From NCBI GenBank assembly GCA_036984305.1, contig BQWY01000001.1, positions 744,001 through 808,000 on the forward strand: a stretch of 64,000 bases of DNA, given 5' to 3'. Under the pieces are notes generated by a model that was not told where the DNA came from, searched no databases, and saw nothing but the letters and a program-made list of their open reading frames with translations. Position numbers and translations under genes: made by a program. Numbering within the stretch: the stretch's first letter is position 1; each line of letters starts with the position of its first letter. This DNA is from Nitrospira sp. Its GTDB lineage: Bacteria; Nitrospirota; Nitrospiria; Nitrospirales; Nitrospiraceae. Shown piece by piece: positions 56,801-63,660 of the stretch.

Positions 56801-57029
56801 GGCCAGCGAAATCAGCGAAGAGCGGGAAGACCTCGGTCATGGCGTTTTCACGTACTACTTCCTCGAGGGGCTAAAAGGAAAGGCCGACGGAGACGGCGAC
56901 GGCATGGTGACGGTCGACGAGGTGTACGCCTACGTGTCGAAGAAGGTCCCCGAAGTCACGGGGCAGAATCAACATCCTGTGCGCAAGGGAGAGGTCGAAG
57001 GGCAGCTGGTCCTGGGACAGGTGAGGTAA
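53856..57029 (+). CDS. Multidomain WD40 / CARDB-like / SH3 / caspase (C14) exported protein
   Basis: 1057 aa from ATG 53856; ATG 53811 would add 15 residues. A signal or anchor segment (LGLCLLTLAALVLSP) leads into seven WD40 repeats (about residues 60-354, a full propeller), then two immunoglobulin-like CARDB/NEW3-type segments (LTLKLTVTNKGKGP, DLLLTIKNVGAV), a bacterial SH3 domain (VTIYSGAGVETPVLA to GWIPRSQV), and a caspase domain from about residue 803. Catalytic H884 is in YAGHGA and C942 in SDSCYSG. DGDGDGMVTVDE near residue 1011 fits a 12-residue EF-hand loop, so calcium control is plausible. The substrate is unknown. Confidence 0.87.
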   Translation: MRRSGHHNTHASRWRPPIAARKSLAWLRHLGLCLLTLAALVLSPTQQGGADSAVTAPRELVGHKNEVFAVVFSENGQLLASAGGDQLIRLWDPATGRALKELRGHHGAVHTLAFSPDGRTLASGGKDGTIRFWDIPGGIERNTISTTFGGVRALAYAPDGRLLASGGDDGSVRFWNLETKKVQRAVRGSFGISYGMRFTADGRQLATANSDGKVHLWEVSTGLQRATLAGSIGAVRDAAFSPDGRWVAGAGNDGDIRLWDAGSGEEHLRLSGHRGEVYAIEFSRDGRSLVSGGADGTIRVWDVATGRERFALAGHKGPVWSVTISPDGLVVASGGRDRMVRVQPSMPVALSASLADKIKQHGDEIGAPPSPPPLPEAELALSPVEVKAGGTLTLKLTVTNKGKGPLYRMQATTKSSDTLFNGHRFYLGKIDAGHASTDSLMLRVPSDRPDGEAPFELLYEEYNGFVPPPTQAVVSLKGLPRPRFAYTYQVVDDGSGQSVGNGDGRVQTGEAVDLLLTIKNVGAVLAQNTTVELTPPHTPGLRLDRSTLSFGPLQPEQTKSVRVNLFVPHDQKEPEIPLRLLIRERSMNVFLDDTVGLQVDHRPPPAITVLNKRVLVSKPSVTIYSGAGVETPVLASATQGQSLAISGELGEWYRVQISESERGWIPRSQVAEAAEPPPGEMPVPVVVSAPVVKLFQKAPPVIALAGIVDNAEVSADRIFLSGAVASERGVAKLEIRVNDQLVTQRGGRGVAVVPDDPGPTTNFNFAERVPLQEGKNVILVTAVDHDNLSASRTLRVNRTVDRGKIWAVVVGISRYKAVQPLRYADRDAMAFQEYVTEHLGVTKDRLMLLLNEEATLTNLKRTLGTELKRKAGEKDTVLIYYAGHGAPEADASSADEDGLEKYIVPYDADPKDLYTTGLPMREVETIFNRLAPERVIFISDSCYSGATAGRTFATASRRAVVSDAFMTRLSKGKGRVVLSASKASEISEEREDLGHGVFTYYFLEGLKGKADGDGDGMVTVDEVYAYVSKKVPEVTGQNQHPVRKGEVEGQLVLGQVR
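56984..57027 (+). repeat. Direct repeat copy A (3' end of the WD40-caspase gene)
   Basis: These 44 nt, encoding the last residues KGEVEGQLVLGQ, recur at 63512-63554 with one substitution and one deleted base. The two copies lie in the same orientation about 6.5 kb apart and bracket the secreted-protein cassette. Confidence 0.8.
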
Positions 57030-57159
57030 CCGGGGTCCGTGGGCATGGACCAGGCGGTGAGTTTCAATTACGCGGTGACAGGAAATCCAGTCACCAAGTC
57101 GGAGAAGAAGCCATGACGAGTGGCGACTCATACCATTGCATCGATGAATCGAGGTGAGC

Positions 57160-58398
57160 ATGACGTGGGGACGTCAACTCCCGCTCCGGTTTGCTCGAAC
57201 GTTGTTATTCTTCGGGTTCGGCGTAGCACTGGCGTGCCCCACCCGAGTTATCGCGACCGATCTGCCGATCTATGGAGGCTTGGGAGGGATTGCGCTCCGA
57301 GCAGATTGCCCAATGGGGTCCTACCTGGTCGGGCTTGCGGGCAGAACCGGCGAGTGGGTGGATCGCATTGCTCCGGTTTGTGCGCCGTGGCTGCGGGGCA
57401 GTCAAACACTTGGCCCGCCGTCAATCGGTCCATCGTTCGGCACGAGCGGAGGAGGACAAGAACGCCAAGCAATATGCACCGGCGGAGGCAACAAGACGGT
57501 CACTATTCAGTCTTGGTGGATCCACGTTCTTCGATCTGACAATCACTATGTCCAGTACGTCGAGGTGTTCTGCACCTCGCTCACCATTCCTGTATCCACC
57601 GATTCCGGGTGGCGTCTGGGTTTTGGGAACAAACCGACCGACGTTGAGGAGATGGTCACCGGTGGTCCCTTTACATCGCAGCCTCCGTTTCAAGCCTGTC
57701 CTGCCGGCGAAGCCGCAGTGGGATTTCGCGTACGAGCAGGACAGTTCGTCGATGCCATCGGGTTGATTTGTGGGCCGCTACCGGCACGAGCGGGCGCCCC
57801 AGTCACGAAAGTGGATCCACGCATCGCCATGCCGCCAGTGCCGGCCTCTGACATGTTTGTCGTCGTGAAGCCTGGTTCTGGTGACAAGATGGCCCACGGC
57901 CAGCTTGTTGTGATGGCCACGGCGCCGAAAGTCGGCATGACCACCGTCACGGAACTGGAACTCAGATATCTCGACGCCCCCGCGAGTCAACAGCACGCCT
58001 ATCCCTACACCACGATCGTGTCGGTCGAGACGGGGAAGCTCCTCAACGGGTACGCTGTCTCGGAACGAGTGACCGGCGGCTATCTCGGTCGGTGGCAGGT
58101 GCGTGTGCGGTCCAGCATGAAAGCGGTGCCGGGAGCTTGGAGCCTTCCCGTGCAGTTCCAGATGGTAAAGGCGCAGCCACCGCCGCCGATGGTGCAGATG
58201 CCAATGCAAAACGCTCCGATCCTGCAAGCACCCGCTCCGAACTCGTCCATGATGCCAGTCCCTCCATTGAGTGAAGGTGGGACAACGCAGATGAGACGTT
58301 CGCCGTCGATGATCATGCCGCGTGGGGCGGACGAAAAGGAAGGAACGGTAAGGGGTGAACCCCCGACGGAGACGTTAAGACCGGACGAAAAACCATGA
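57160..58398 (+). CDS. Secreted protein with duplicated CPxG...VGxxxRxGxxVDxIxxxC motif
   Basis: 412 aa from ATG 57160, with GAGG upstream. A signal peptide (TLLFFGFGVALACP) precedes two copies of a motif, CPMGSYLVGLAGRTGEWVD and CPAGEAAVGFRVRAGQFVD, each followed by a Cys six to eight residues later; similar repeats occur in lectin-like extracellular proteins. A fibronectin/Ig-like section follows (VTELELRYLDAP, WQVRVRSSMKAVPGAWS), then a Pro/Met-rich tail. No enzyme motif is seen, and a binding role is inferred. First gene after the WD40-caspase. Confidence 0.72.
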   Translation: MTWGRQLPLRFARTLLFFGFGVALACPTRVIATDLPIYGGLGGIALRADCPMGSYLVGLAGRTGEWVDRIAPVCAPWLRGSQTLGPPSIGPSFGTSGGGQERQAICTGGGNKTVTIQSWWIHVLRSDNHYVQYVEVFCTSLTIPVSTDSGWRLGFGNKPTDVEEMVTGGPFTSQPPFQACPAGEAAVGFRVRAGQFVDAIGLICGPLPARAGAPVTKVDPRIAMPPVPASDMFVVVKPGSGDKMAHGQLVVMATAPKVGMTTVTELELRYLDAPASQQHAYPYTTIVSVETGKLLNGYAVSERVTGGYLGRWQVRVRSSMKAVPGAWSLPVQFQMVKAQPPPPMVQMPMQNAPILQAPAPNSSMMPVPPLSEGGTTQMRRSPSMIMPRGADEKEGTVRGEPPTETLRPDEKP

Positions 58399-58439
58399 CC
58401 ATCCGGCGGATTCACCTACATTTCTTGAAGGAGATGATC

Positions 58440-58883
58440 ATGCGCGACAAATCTTCAGCCGGTCCGAACATGATGAGGAAGCGCTCTTCTCCTCTTCGAT
58501 TGATGGTGCTGAGTATGATGACCATCGGCTTCACCACCCTGCCGGCGTTTGCAGTTTGTACCAGTACCAGCCAATGCCCAAGTCACATGGTGTGTATGAG
58601 TTCCGCGATTCCTGGCATCAAAGAATGCAAGCAGCAGATGTGCAATAGCGATTCGGAATGTCCTTCGGCACGCCCACGTTGCCTGAACGGCGCCTGCATG
58701 GCTCCTGCCGGAACCGGTGGAGGCACGGGCGGAGGGACATCGGGAGGTGGCACAACCGGTGGGACCTTGGGTGACGTCGGCCAGAGCTGCGGCCCCTACA
58801 AGATCGGGCAGGTCACCAAGAGTCGGGGCTGCAAGCAGGGATTGCAGTGCGTCAATCGCACGTGCCAACCGCTGGCGCGATAA
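58440..58883 (+). CDS. Small secreted Cys-rich protein
   Basis: 147 aa from ATG 58440, which has AAGGAG 6 nt upstream; ATGs at 58395 and 58434 are less likely. Signal peptide LRLMVLSMMTIGFTTLPAFA. The mature protein has two Cys-rich segments (CTSTSQCPSHMVCMS...CKQQMCNSDSECPS and CGPYKIGQVTKSRGCKQGLQC) separated by a Gly/Thr linker; the spacing recalls dickkopf-like or EGF-like extracellular modules. Probably disulphide-bonded; function unknown. Confidence 0.72.
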   Translation: MRDKSSAGPNMMRKRSSPLRLMVLSMMTIGFTTLPAFAVCTSTSQCPSHMVCMSSAIPGIKECKQQMCNSDSECPSARPRCLNGACMAPAGTGGGTGGGTSGGGTTGGTLGDVGQSCGPYKIGQVTKSRGCKQGLQCVNRTCQPLAR

Positions 58884-59025
58884 AGCTCTGAAACGTGAAC
58901 CGATGGTCCCATGCAGAATCAAACGGAGATCGGGTGTGAGGACAAATAGAGGTTAGCGGTCCATCTGTCATTCAACGGGGCGTCGTGGTCACTGTTATAG
59001 AGGCCCCATCCATGGGAGGATGATC

Positions 59026-60297
59026 ATGAGACGAAGGCTTTTGCTAGTTGCAGCAGCGGGAATTACACTCTCAGCCCTCATTCCCACGCTCACAAGCACA
59101 TTCGCGCAAGGCCCTCTCTCCGCTCCCACCCCGATTCGGCCTCTCACGAACGGAACACCCAACTTTCCTGGAAGCGACGCGCTATCGGCTGGTGACGGAG
59201 CATTCGTATCGTTCACTCACGTTAACGGAGCCACACACTACAAAATTTGTCTAATGGATCCTGGAGCAGGCGCTTGTTTCAACGGGACTACTCCGGTACC
59301 GGTTACGGCGCGCGTACAGGGCCCACCCCTCGCCCCGGGACTGACAATCACGTTTATCGTTACCGGATTGGAGACCAGGCAAGGGCAATCGATCAACTGG
59401 ACCGTCCAGGCATGTAGCGGCCCTACAAGTGCGCAATGCGGTGCTTTTTCTACGAGTCAAACAGTTATCGTGCTCCTGCCGCCAGCGACCATACCATCGG
59501 ATGTGTCACAGACAATTCCAATCGATCAGCGCGTGACCTTTCGATGGACAAATCATCCCCTTGCAAACGCAGCCCCTCAACTCATTGTCTTGCCGGATTG
59601 GACTACGACAAGGCTACAACCAATCTTCACCAGTGCGAACCCGACGGTGGTTGGTGTACCTGGCCTCAGCATCGCGGTGCCGCAAGGAGCTATAACCCAT
59701 ACGATCACGTTAGCTGATGCTTTGAAACCGGCGATCAAATGGGCTGTCGCCAATTGCAGAAACTATCCCGGTAAGGGCCGCCGGTGCAGCCAGTTGCTCA
59801 CCCCATGGAACAAGATGCGGGTGGCCAACCTGTTTATGTTCCAACTTGCATTTACCTTCAATGAAGGACGCTGCGTGAGATGTCATGCGGCGGCGGCGAC
59901 GAACTTCCAGAGTGGAGCGGTGCAGGGTTTGCCATCCAATCATCCTCCGGTCAACGCCACGACGAACACTCAGTCAACACAGAATGGCCAAGGATGCCGG
60001 TCATGTCACACCGATGCGCTCCTGCCTACTCAAGGAAGTGTCAATCCGGGATGGCACGCGCCGCCGGCCTCGATGGATTTTCGCGGTAAAAACATCGGGC
60101 AACTTTGCCAAATGGCAAGATCCCTTGGGTCGCCCATCGCGGCTTTTCGCCACCTCACTCAAGACAAATTGATTCTCTGGGCGGTCGGAGACGGCAGGGT
60201 GCCTAATGGCGCCACTCTCCAGTTAGCTGCACCCGGTTCGATCGAAGAGTGGAGGCACGCGGTCGCCCTTTGGCTGGAGGCCGGCACGCCGTGCTGA
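59026..60297 (+). CDS. Exported di-haem (two CxxCH) protein
   Basis: 423 aa from ATG 59026, which has GGGAGG 6 nt upstream. Signal peptide LLLVAAAGITLSALIP...TFAQ. The first 200 residues look like fibronectin/Ig-type domains (FTHVNGATHYKICLMD, VTFRWTNHPL). The second half holds two haem c attachment motifs, CVRCH (about residue 283) and CRSCH (about 324), with several further His. It could be an extracellular or periplasmic cytochrome; no partner redox genes are nearby. Confidence 0.75.
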   Translation: MRRRLLLVAAAGITLSALIPTLTSTFAQGPLSAPTPIRPLTNGTPNFPGSDALSAGDGAFVSFTHVNGATHYKICLMDPGAGACFNGTTPVPVTARVQGPPLAPGLTITFIVTGLETRQGQSINWTVQACSGPTSAQCGAFSTSQTVIVLLPPATIPSDVSQTIPIDQRVTFRWTNHPLANAAPQLIVLPDWTTTRLQPIFTSANPTVVGVPGLSIAVPQGAITHTITLADALKPAIKWAVANCRNYPGKGRRCSQLLTPWNKMRVANLFMFQLAFTFNEGRCVRCHAAAATNFQSGAVQGLPSNHPPVNATTNTQSTQNGQGCRSCHTDALLPTQGSVNPGWHAPPASMDFRGKNIGQLCQMARSLGSPIAAFRHLTQDKLILWAVGDGRVPNGATLQLAAPGSIEEWRHAVALWLEAGTPC

Positions 60298-60332
60298 ATT
60301 GAGAGGGCAGTGAGGACTGGATGAATTGGGAG

Positions 60333-60360
60333 AAAGGGTTCCAGGTTCCAGGAACCGTTT
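60333..60360 (+). terminator. Hairpin 35 nt after the di-haem gene
   Basis: AAAGGGTTCC (60333-60342) and GGAACCGTTT (60351-60360) pair over 10 bp with one mismatch and an 8-nt loop. Only a short T stretch follows, so it may be a weak terminator or an mRNA 3'-end structure. Confidence 0.4.
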
Positions 60361-60424
60361 CCGTTCGCGAAGTCCGGCGAGAGAGCCGTGAACCGTTCTT
60401 TATCAGGTCAATCAAGGAGGATCT

Positions 60425-61465
60425 ATGCGTCCTCATGGGCGAGTCAGCATGTTGTTGGTCGCATCAGCAATGGCTTTAGCCGGCGTCGACGCCGGCTACG
60501 CGGATGAGCAACACCAGTGTTTCTTCGAGTCGATCCAGGCAACTTTCACGGCCGAAACTTCCACCTATCATGTGGAGGCGGGCTGTATGTACTACCACCC
60601 TCTGGAGGGTCCAGTCCCAGCTCAGCGCCTTCCGATTCACTGGTCCTCTCAAGGTTCCTTCGATTCGCGCACCGGCTTGGCCACGGAAGACGTCACGTTT
60701 AAGGGAAGTAGTGGAATAGTTACCACGACTCTGTCTTGTCCAAGCGATCCTTGGCTGAATCCCTCAACGTTGCCCGGGATGATCAGATGTAAGAACCCTA
60801 CATTTAAGACGAGCGGAGTAGACCCTACCCTTGGATGGTTTCGGCATTTGCGTGAGGGATTTTATTCCCTCTCGACTATAAAAGTAGGGCCACTCCCGAA
60901 TTCCACGGGATTTCCGTACAATCGCGCGTCGTTGATCGCCCAACGCGACGCAGCGCTCAAGGCCGCAGCCGCCGAAGCGGCCGCAGCCTTGGCTAGAACG
61001 AACAAGCGCATACAGCAGGGGGTGATGAAAGGTCCGCCTGTGGTCGTCCCGACCATCTTACTGCCGACCCCCGGCCAGAGTTTCCTGAATCAGACTACCG
61101 TCCCCATCAAACTCTCGCCACCGCAAGGTTGGGCGGACACGCAGGTCGGGCTCGACGGCAAGCCGTTGAACACCGGTCGTTTGTACGCGGTGCGCGTTGA
61201 ACGCCGAGCCCCCGACGGATCCTGGATACCGCATACCACCCTCCCCGTCGGAGCCCCTCAAGCAGAGTCGGCGACGGGGTATACCGGCTTCGGTGCCGGT
61301 ACGCCTCCGGGAGGAATCACCAGCCCAGGGTCGTGGCGATTGAGCGCCCAGATGTCCTCCCCCTCACAGACCGGGTGGAGCGGATGGGTCGAGTTCCTGG
61401 TCATGGCGCCGCCGACCGGACCAAACAGCACAGTGCAGCGCGCACCGAAAATGTTCGGACCGTAA
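60425..61465 (+). CDS. Secreted protein of unknown function
   Basis: 346 aa with a signal peptide (MLLVASAMALAGVDAGYA). AAGGAGGATCT before the ATG is an excellent ribosome binding site. The N-terminal half has five cysteines (CFFES, CMYY, CPSDP, CKNP) with a beta-rich pattern; an Ala-rich helix (about residues 180-195) links to a C-terminal Ig/fibronectin-like part (IKLSPPQGWADTQVGLDG, WSGWVEFLV) similar in style to the neighbour at 57160. No known domain recognised. Confidence 0.7.
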   Translation: MRPHGRVSMLLVASAMALAGVDAGYADEQHQCFFESIQATFTAETSTYHVEAGCMYYHPLEGPVPAQRLPIHWSSQGSFDSRTGLATEDVTFKGSSGIVTTTLSCPSDPWLNPSTLPGMIRCKNPTFKTSGVDPTLGWFRHLREGFYSLSTIKVGPLPNSTGFPYNRASLIAQRDAALKAAAAEAAAALARTNKRIQQGVMKGPPVVVPTILLPTPGQSFLNQTTVPIKLSPPQGWADTQVGLDGKPLNTGRLYAVRVERRAPDGSWIPHTTLPVGAPQAESATGYTGFGAGTPPGGITSPGSWRLSAQMSSPSQTGWSGWVEFLVMAPPTGPNSTVQRAPKMFGP

Positions 61466-61484
61466 TGCTGTGGAAGGAGATTGT

Positions 61485-61958
61485 ATGATCCGAATCAGAT
61501 TGTGCCGGTTGATTGCAATGGCCGCCTGCTTCCTGACCCCGTTCGCACATTCGGTCTCCTTCGCCGCACCAACTGCCAAAGCTCCGCCAGAGCCCTGCGC
61601 ACTCCTCACCTCCGGAGAGGTGGAGCAGGTCGTCGGGAAGTTGAAGGGAACCCCGAAAGCCGACCAGGAAGGGCCCGCCAGTTGGTGCAACTATGAATTC
61701 ACCAACGAAAAAGATGCGATGGAAGTCTGGGTATTCCCGGGTGATGGCATTGATCGAGGGCGCAGGGCCTCGAAGAAGCCGGTTCACGTGAATGGACTCG
61801 GTGACGATGCCTTTATGGATCGCGGTATGCACGGCCTCGACTACGTGAACCTGTTCGTTAAGAAGGGCGGCACGACCGTCAAGCTCTCAATCAAGGAAAC
61901 GGCCGAGGACGAGGCGAAACTCAGAGCCCTTGCGCAGAAAGCCGTCGGGCGGTTCTGA
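61485..61958 (+). CDS. Secreted protein, DUF3558-like
   Basis: 157 aa from ATG 61485 with GAAGGAG upstream; ATG 61470 is an upstream alternative. Signal peptide LIAMAACFLTPFAHSVSFAA. PEPCALLTSGEVEQVVG at the mature N terminus followed by WCNYEF is the pattern of small exported domains such as DUF3558, which tend to be lipoproteins or substrate-binding modules; here there is no lipobox. Function unknown. It ends at 61958, followed by a 287-nt gap with only a short GCGGG/CCCGC palindrome near 62024. Confidence 0.65.
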   Translation: MIRIRLCRLIAMAACFLTPFAHSVSFAAPTAKAPPEPCALLTSGEVEQVVGKLKGTPKADQEGPASWCNYEFTNEKDAMEVWVFPGDGIDRGRRASKKPVHVNGLGDDAFMDRGMHGLDYVNLFVKKGGTTVKLSIKETAEDEAKLRALAQKAVGRF

Positions 61959-62245
61959 GACTGCTACTTTCTCTGCCTCCCAGATGACTGAGGGGCGACA
62001 CGAGGGCAGCATCGGTGAGGGTGGCGGGAACCCGCGCGACGATCTAGAGGACGACCGTTCTGTTCTTGGCAACTGACCAAGCCTGGGAGCGGGCCTGAGC
62101 AGCGGTAGAGGGATGCACAGTAGGCCAGGGACCGTTCGGACTTTACCGAGTGAACTTGTGCGCCGATGCGACGACACACTGAGCGTCATGCATGGAAGAT
62201 GGATTAGGTTGACGTTGCTGAAAAGGCGCTAATGAGGACCATACT

Positions 62246-63460
62246 ATGGAACAGAAGCTTTCATGCGCAAAAGAGTTTGCCGTAAGAATCTCCTTGGCAG
62301 CAACGTGCGGACTAGTACTTGCCTTTTTCGCGATGTCCATTGGATTCGCCGATGACTCGCCTCCTACCGATATCATCAATCCAATAGCGGAGAACACGGC
62401 TCCCTCGCAAAGTTCCGACCAGCCGCAGGCTGAAGACGTGCAAGAGCGAGGTGTTGTTCCAAACATCGTCAGACCTGGCCTGACCCCGCAAGTGCTCACG
62501 CCATTGCAATCGGCGCCGCTCTCTATCAGCGCATTACCTGGCAATGTTGCGATTCAGACATTTAGCGGGAAGTATCTCACGGCTGTCGGAGGAGGCGGAC
62601 GCATCACCGACGTGTTCCACACCGATGCGGCGGCGATCGGAGCATGGGAAACGTACAGGCTATTCCTTGTGCTGGGCGGGGGCGTTCCCCCAAAGTTCGC
62701 CATCCAGACGGCCAGTTCTAACTACATCACGGCCGTTGGCGGCGGAGGACGAAGCTCGGACGTCCTCCACACGGATGCAAAACAAGTACAGGCGTGGGAA
62801 ACATTCAGCTTTGGTCTCGACCAATACGGTTGGAGACATGCCATCCAGACCGTCAACGGGCATTACCTCACTGCGGTGGGCGCAGGAGGCAAGACGACGG
62901 ACGCCATCCACACCGATGCCGTGAAGGCTGATAACTGGGAGTCCTTCTACATTTGGAAGTGCGGCGATCTGGGAAGCGGCCGTCAATACACGCTCTCCTC
63001 TACCTCCGATCCATATGGATTTGTGTTCGCGTATGGCGGAGGCGGACGAGTCAATACTCGCGATGGCAATTTTATTTTTGGCGCGATCGGTGTGCTGAGC
63101 GACTACCAGAAGCGGCCAGCCTCGTTCGACAATAGCTGGCAGCGATTTCTGTTCATGCGGCAAAACGACGGCTCGTATGCGCTTCGGACTTCCAATGGAG
63201 TGAACTATCTCACCGCGATTCAAGGCGGAGGTCTCCCGGCGGGAGGAATCACCACGGACAATCTGGTCACCGATCGTACGCAGGTGCAGGCCTGGGAGAA
63301 ATTCCGCTTTATTGAGCACGGGAGCTGCACCTATGTCATTCAGACGTCGAGCGGCCATTATCTCGGGAAAAAGACGGCGACGACGGGTATCGGCAAATAT
63401 GCGACGAATATCAGCGACCTTAACCAAGCGACGAAGTTCCGGCTTGGCGTGCTGTTCTGA
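62246..63460 (+). CDS. Exported fascin-like beta-trefoil repeat protein
   Basis: 404 aa. Signal peptide SLAATCGLVLAFFAMSIGFA, a Ser/Pro-rich linker to about residue 90, then repeats of the type IQTFSGKYLTAVGGGGR...HTDA...WETY, with three close copies and two looser ones. The pattern is that of actin-crosslinking (fascin-like) beta-trefoil domains, which in bacteria are usually carbohydrate-binding or surface modules. GAGG lies 8 nt before the ATG. Last gene of the secreted cassette. Confidence 0.8.
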   Translation: MEQKLSCAKEFAVRISLAATCGLVLAFFAMSIGFADDSPPTDIINPIAENTAPSQSSDQPQAEDVQERGVVPNIVRPGLTPQVLTPLQSAPLSISALPGNVAIQTFSGKYLTAVGGGGRITDVFHTDAAAIGAWETYRLFLVLGGGVPPKFAIQTASSNYITAVGGGGRSSDVLHTDAKQVQAWETFSFGLDQYGWRHAIQTVNGHYLTAVGAGGKTTDAIHTDAVKADNWESFYIWKCGDLGSGRQYTLSSTSDPYGFVFAYGGGGRVNTRDGNFIFGAIGVLSDYQKRPASFDNSWQRFLFMRQNDGSYALRTSNGVNYLTAIQGGGLPAGGITTDNLVTDRTQVQAWEKFRFIEHGSCTYVIQTSSGHYLGKKTATTGIGKYATNISDLNQATKFRLGVLF

Positions 63461-63511
63461 AGGGTCGACCCTAGGAGAAACAAAGGGGGTCTGCCCCATA
63501 AGCTCTGTCTT

Positions 63512-63554
63512 CAAGGGTGAGGTCGAGGGCAGCTGGTCCTGGGACAGGTGAGGT
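63512..63554 (+). repeat. Direct repeat copy B (displaced caspase 3' end)
   Basis: 43 nt nearly identical to 56984-57027, carrying one A-to-T change and one deleted base, so it is out of frame. Flanking sequence on both sides shows no further similarity to the caspase gene. Confidence 0.75.
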
Positions 63555-63660
63555 GAAGACCGAAGTCGCTGGTGAATGTCGGTTCTCATTCGATCCCTAT
63601 GGACCGTCCATGAATGAGTACCAGCGACGGCTGTCTCAGATGCAAGGACAGATTGGATGA
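63553..63660 (+). pseudogene. Possible remnant of a gene 3' end before lnt
   Basis: An open frame ending at TGA 63658-63660 reads FDPYGPSMNEYQRRLSQMQG near its end, protein-like but without a credible start: upstream it enters the displaced caspase repeat. It overlaps the next start codon (ATGA), as if a decayed gene once coupled to it. A short unknown peptide gene or chance cannot be ruled out. Confidence 0.3.
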
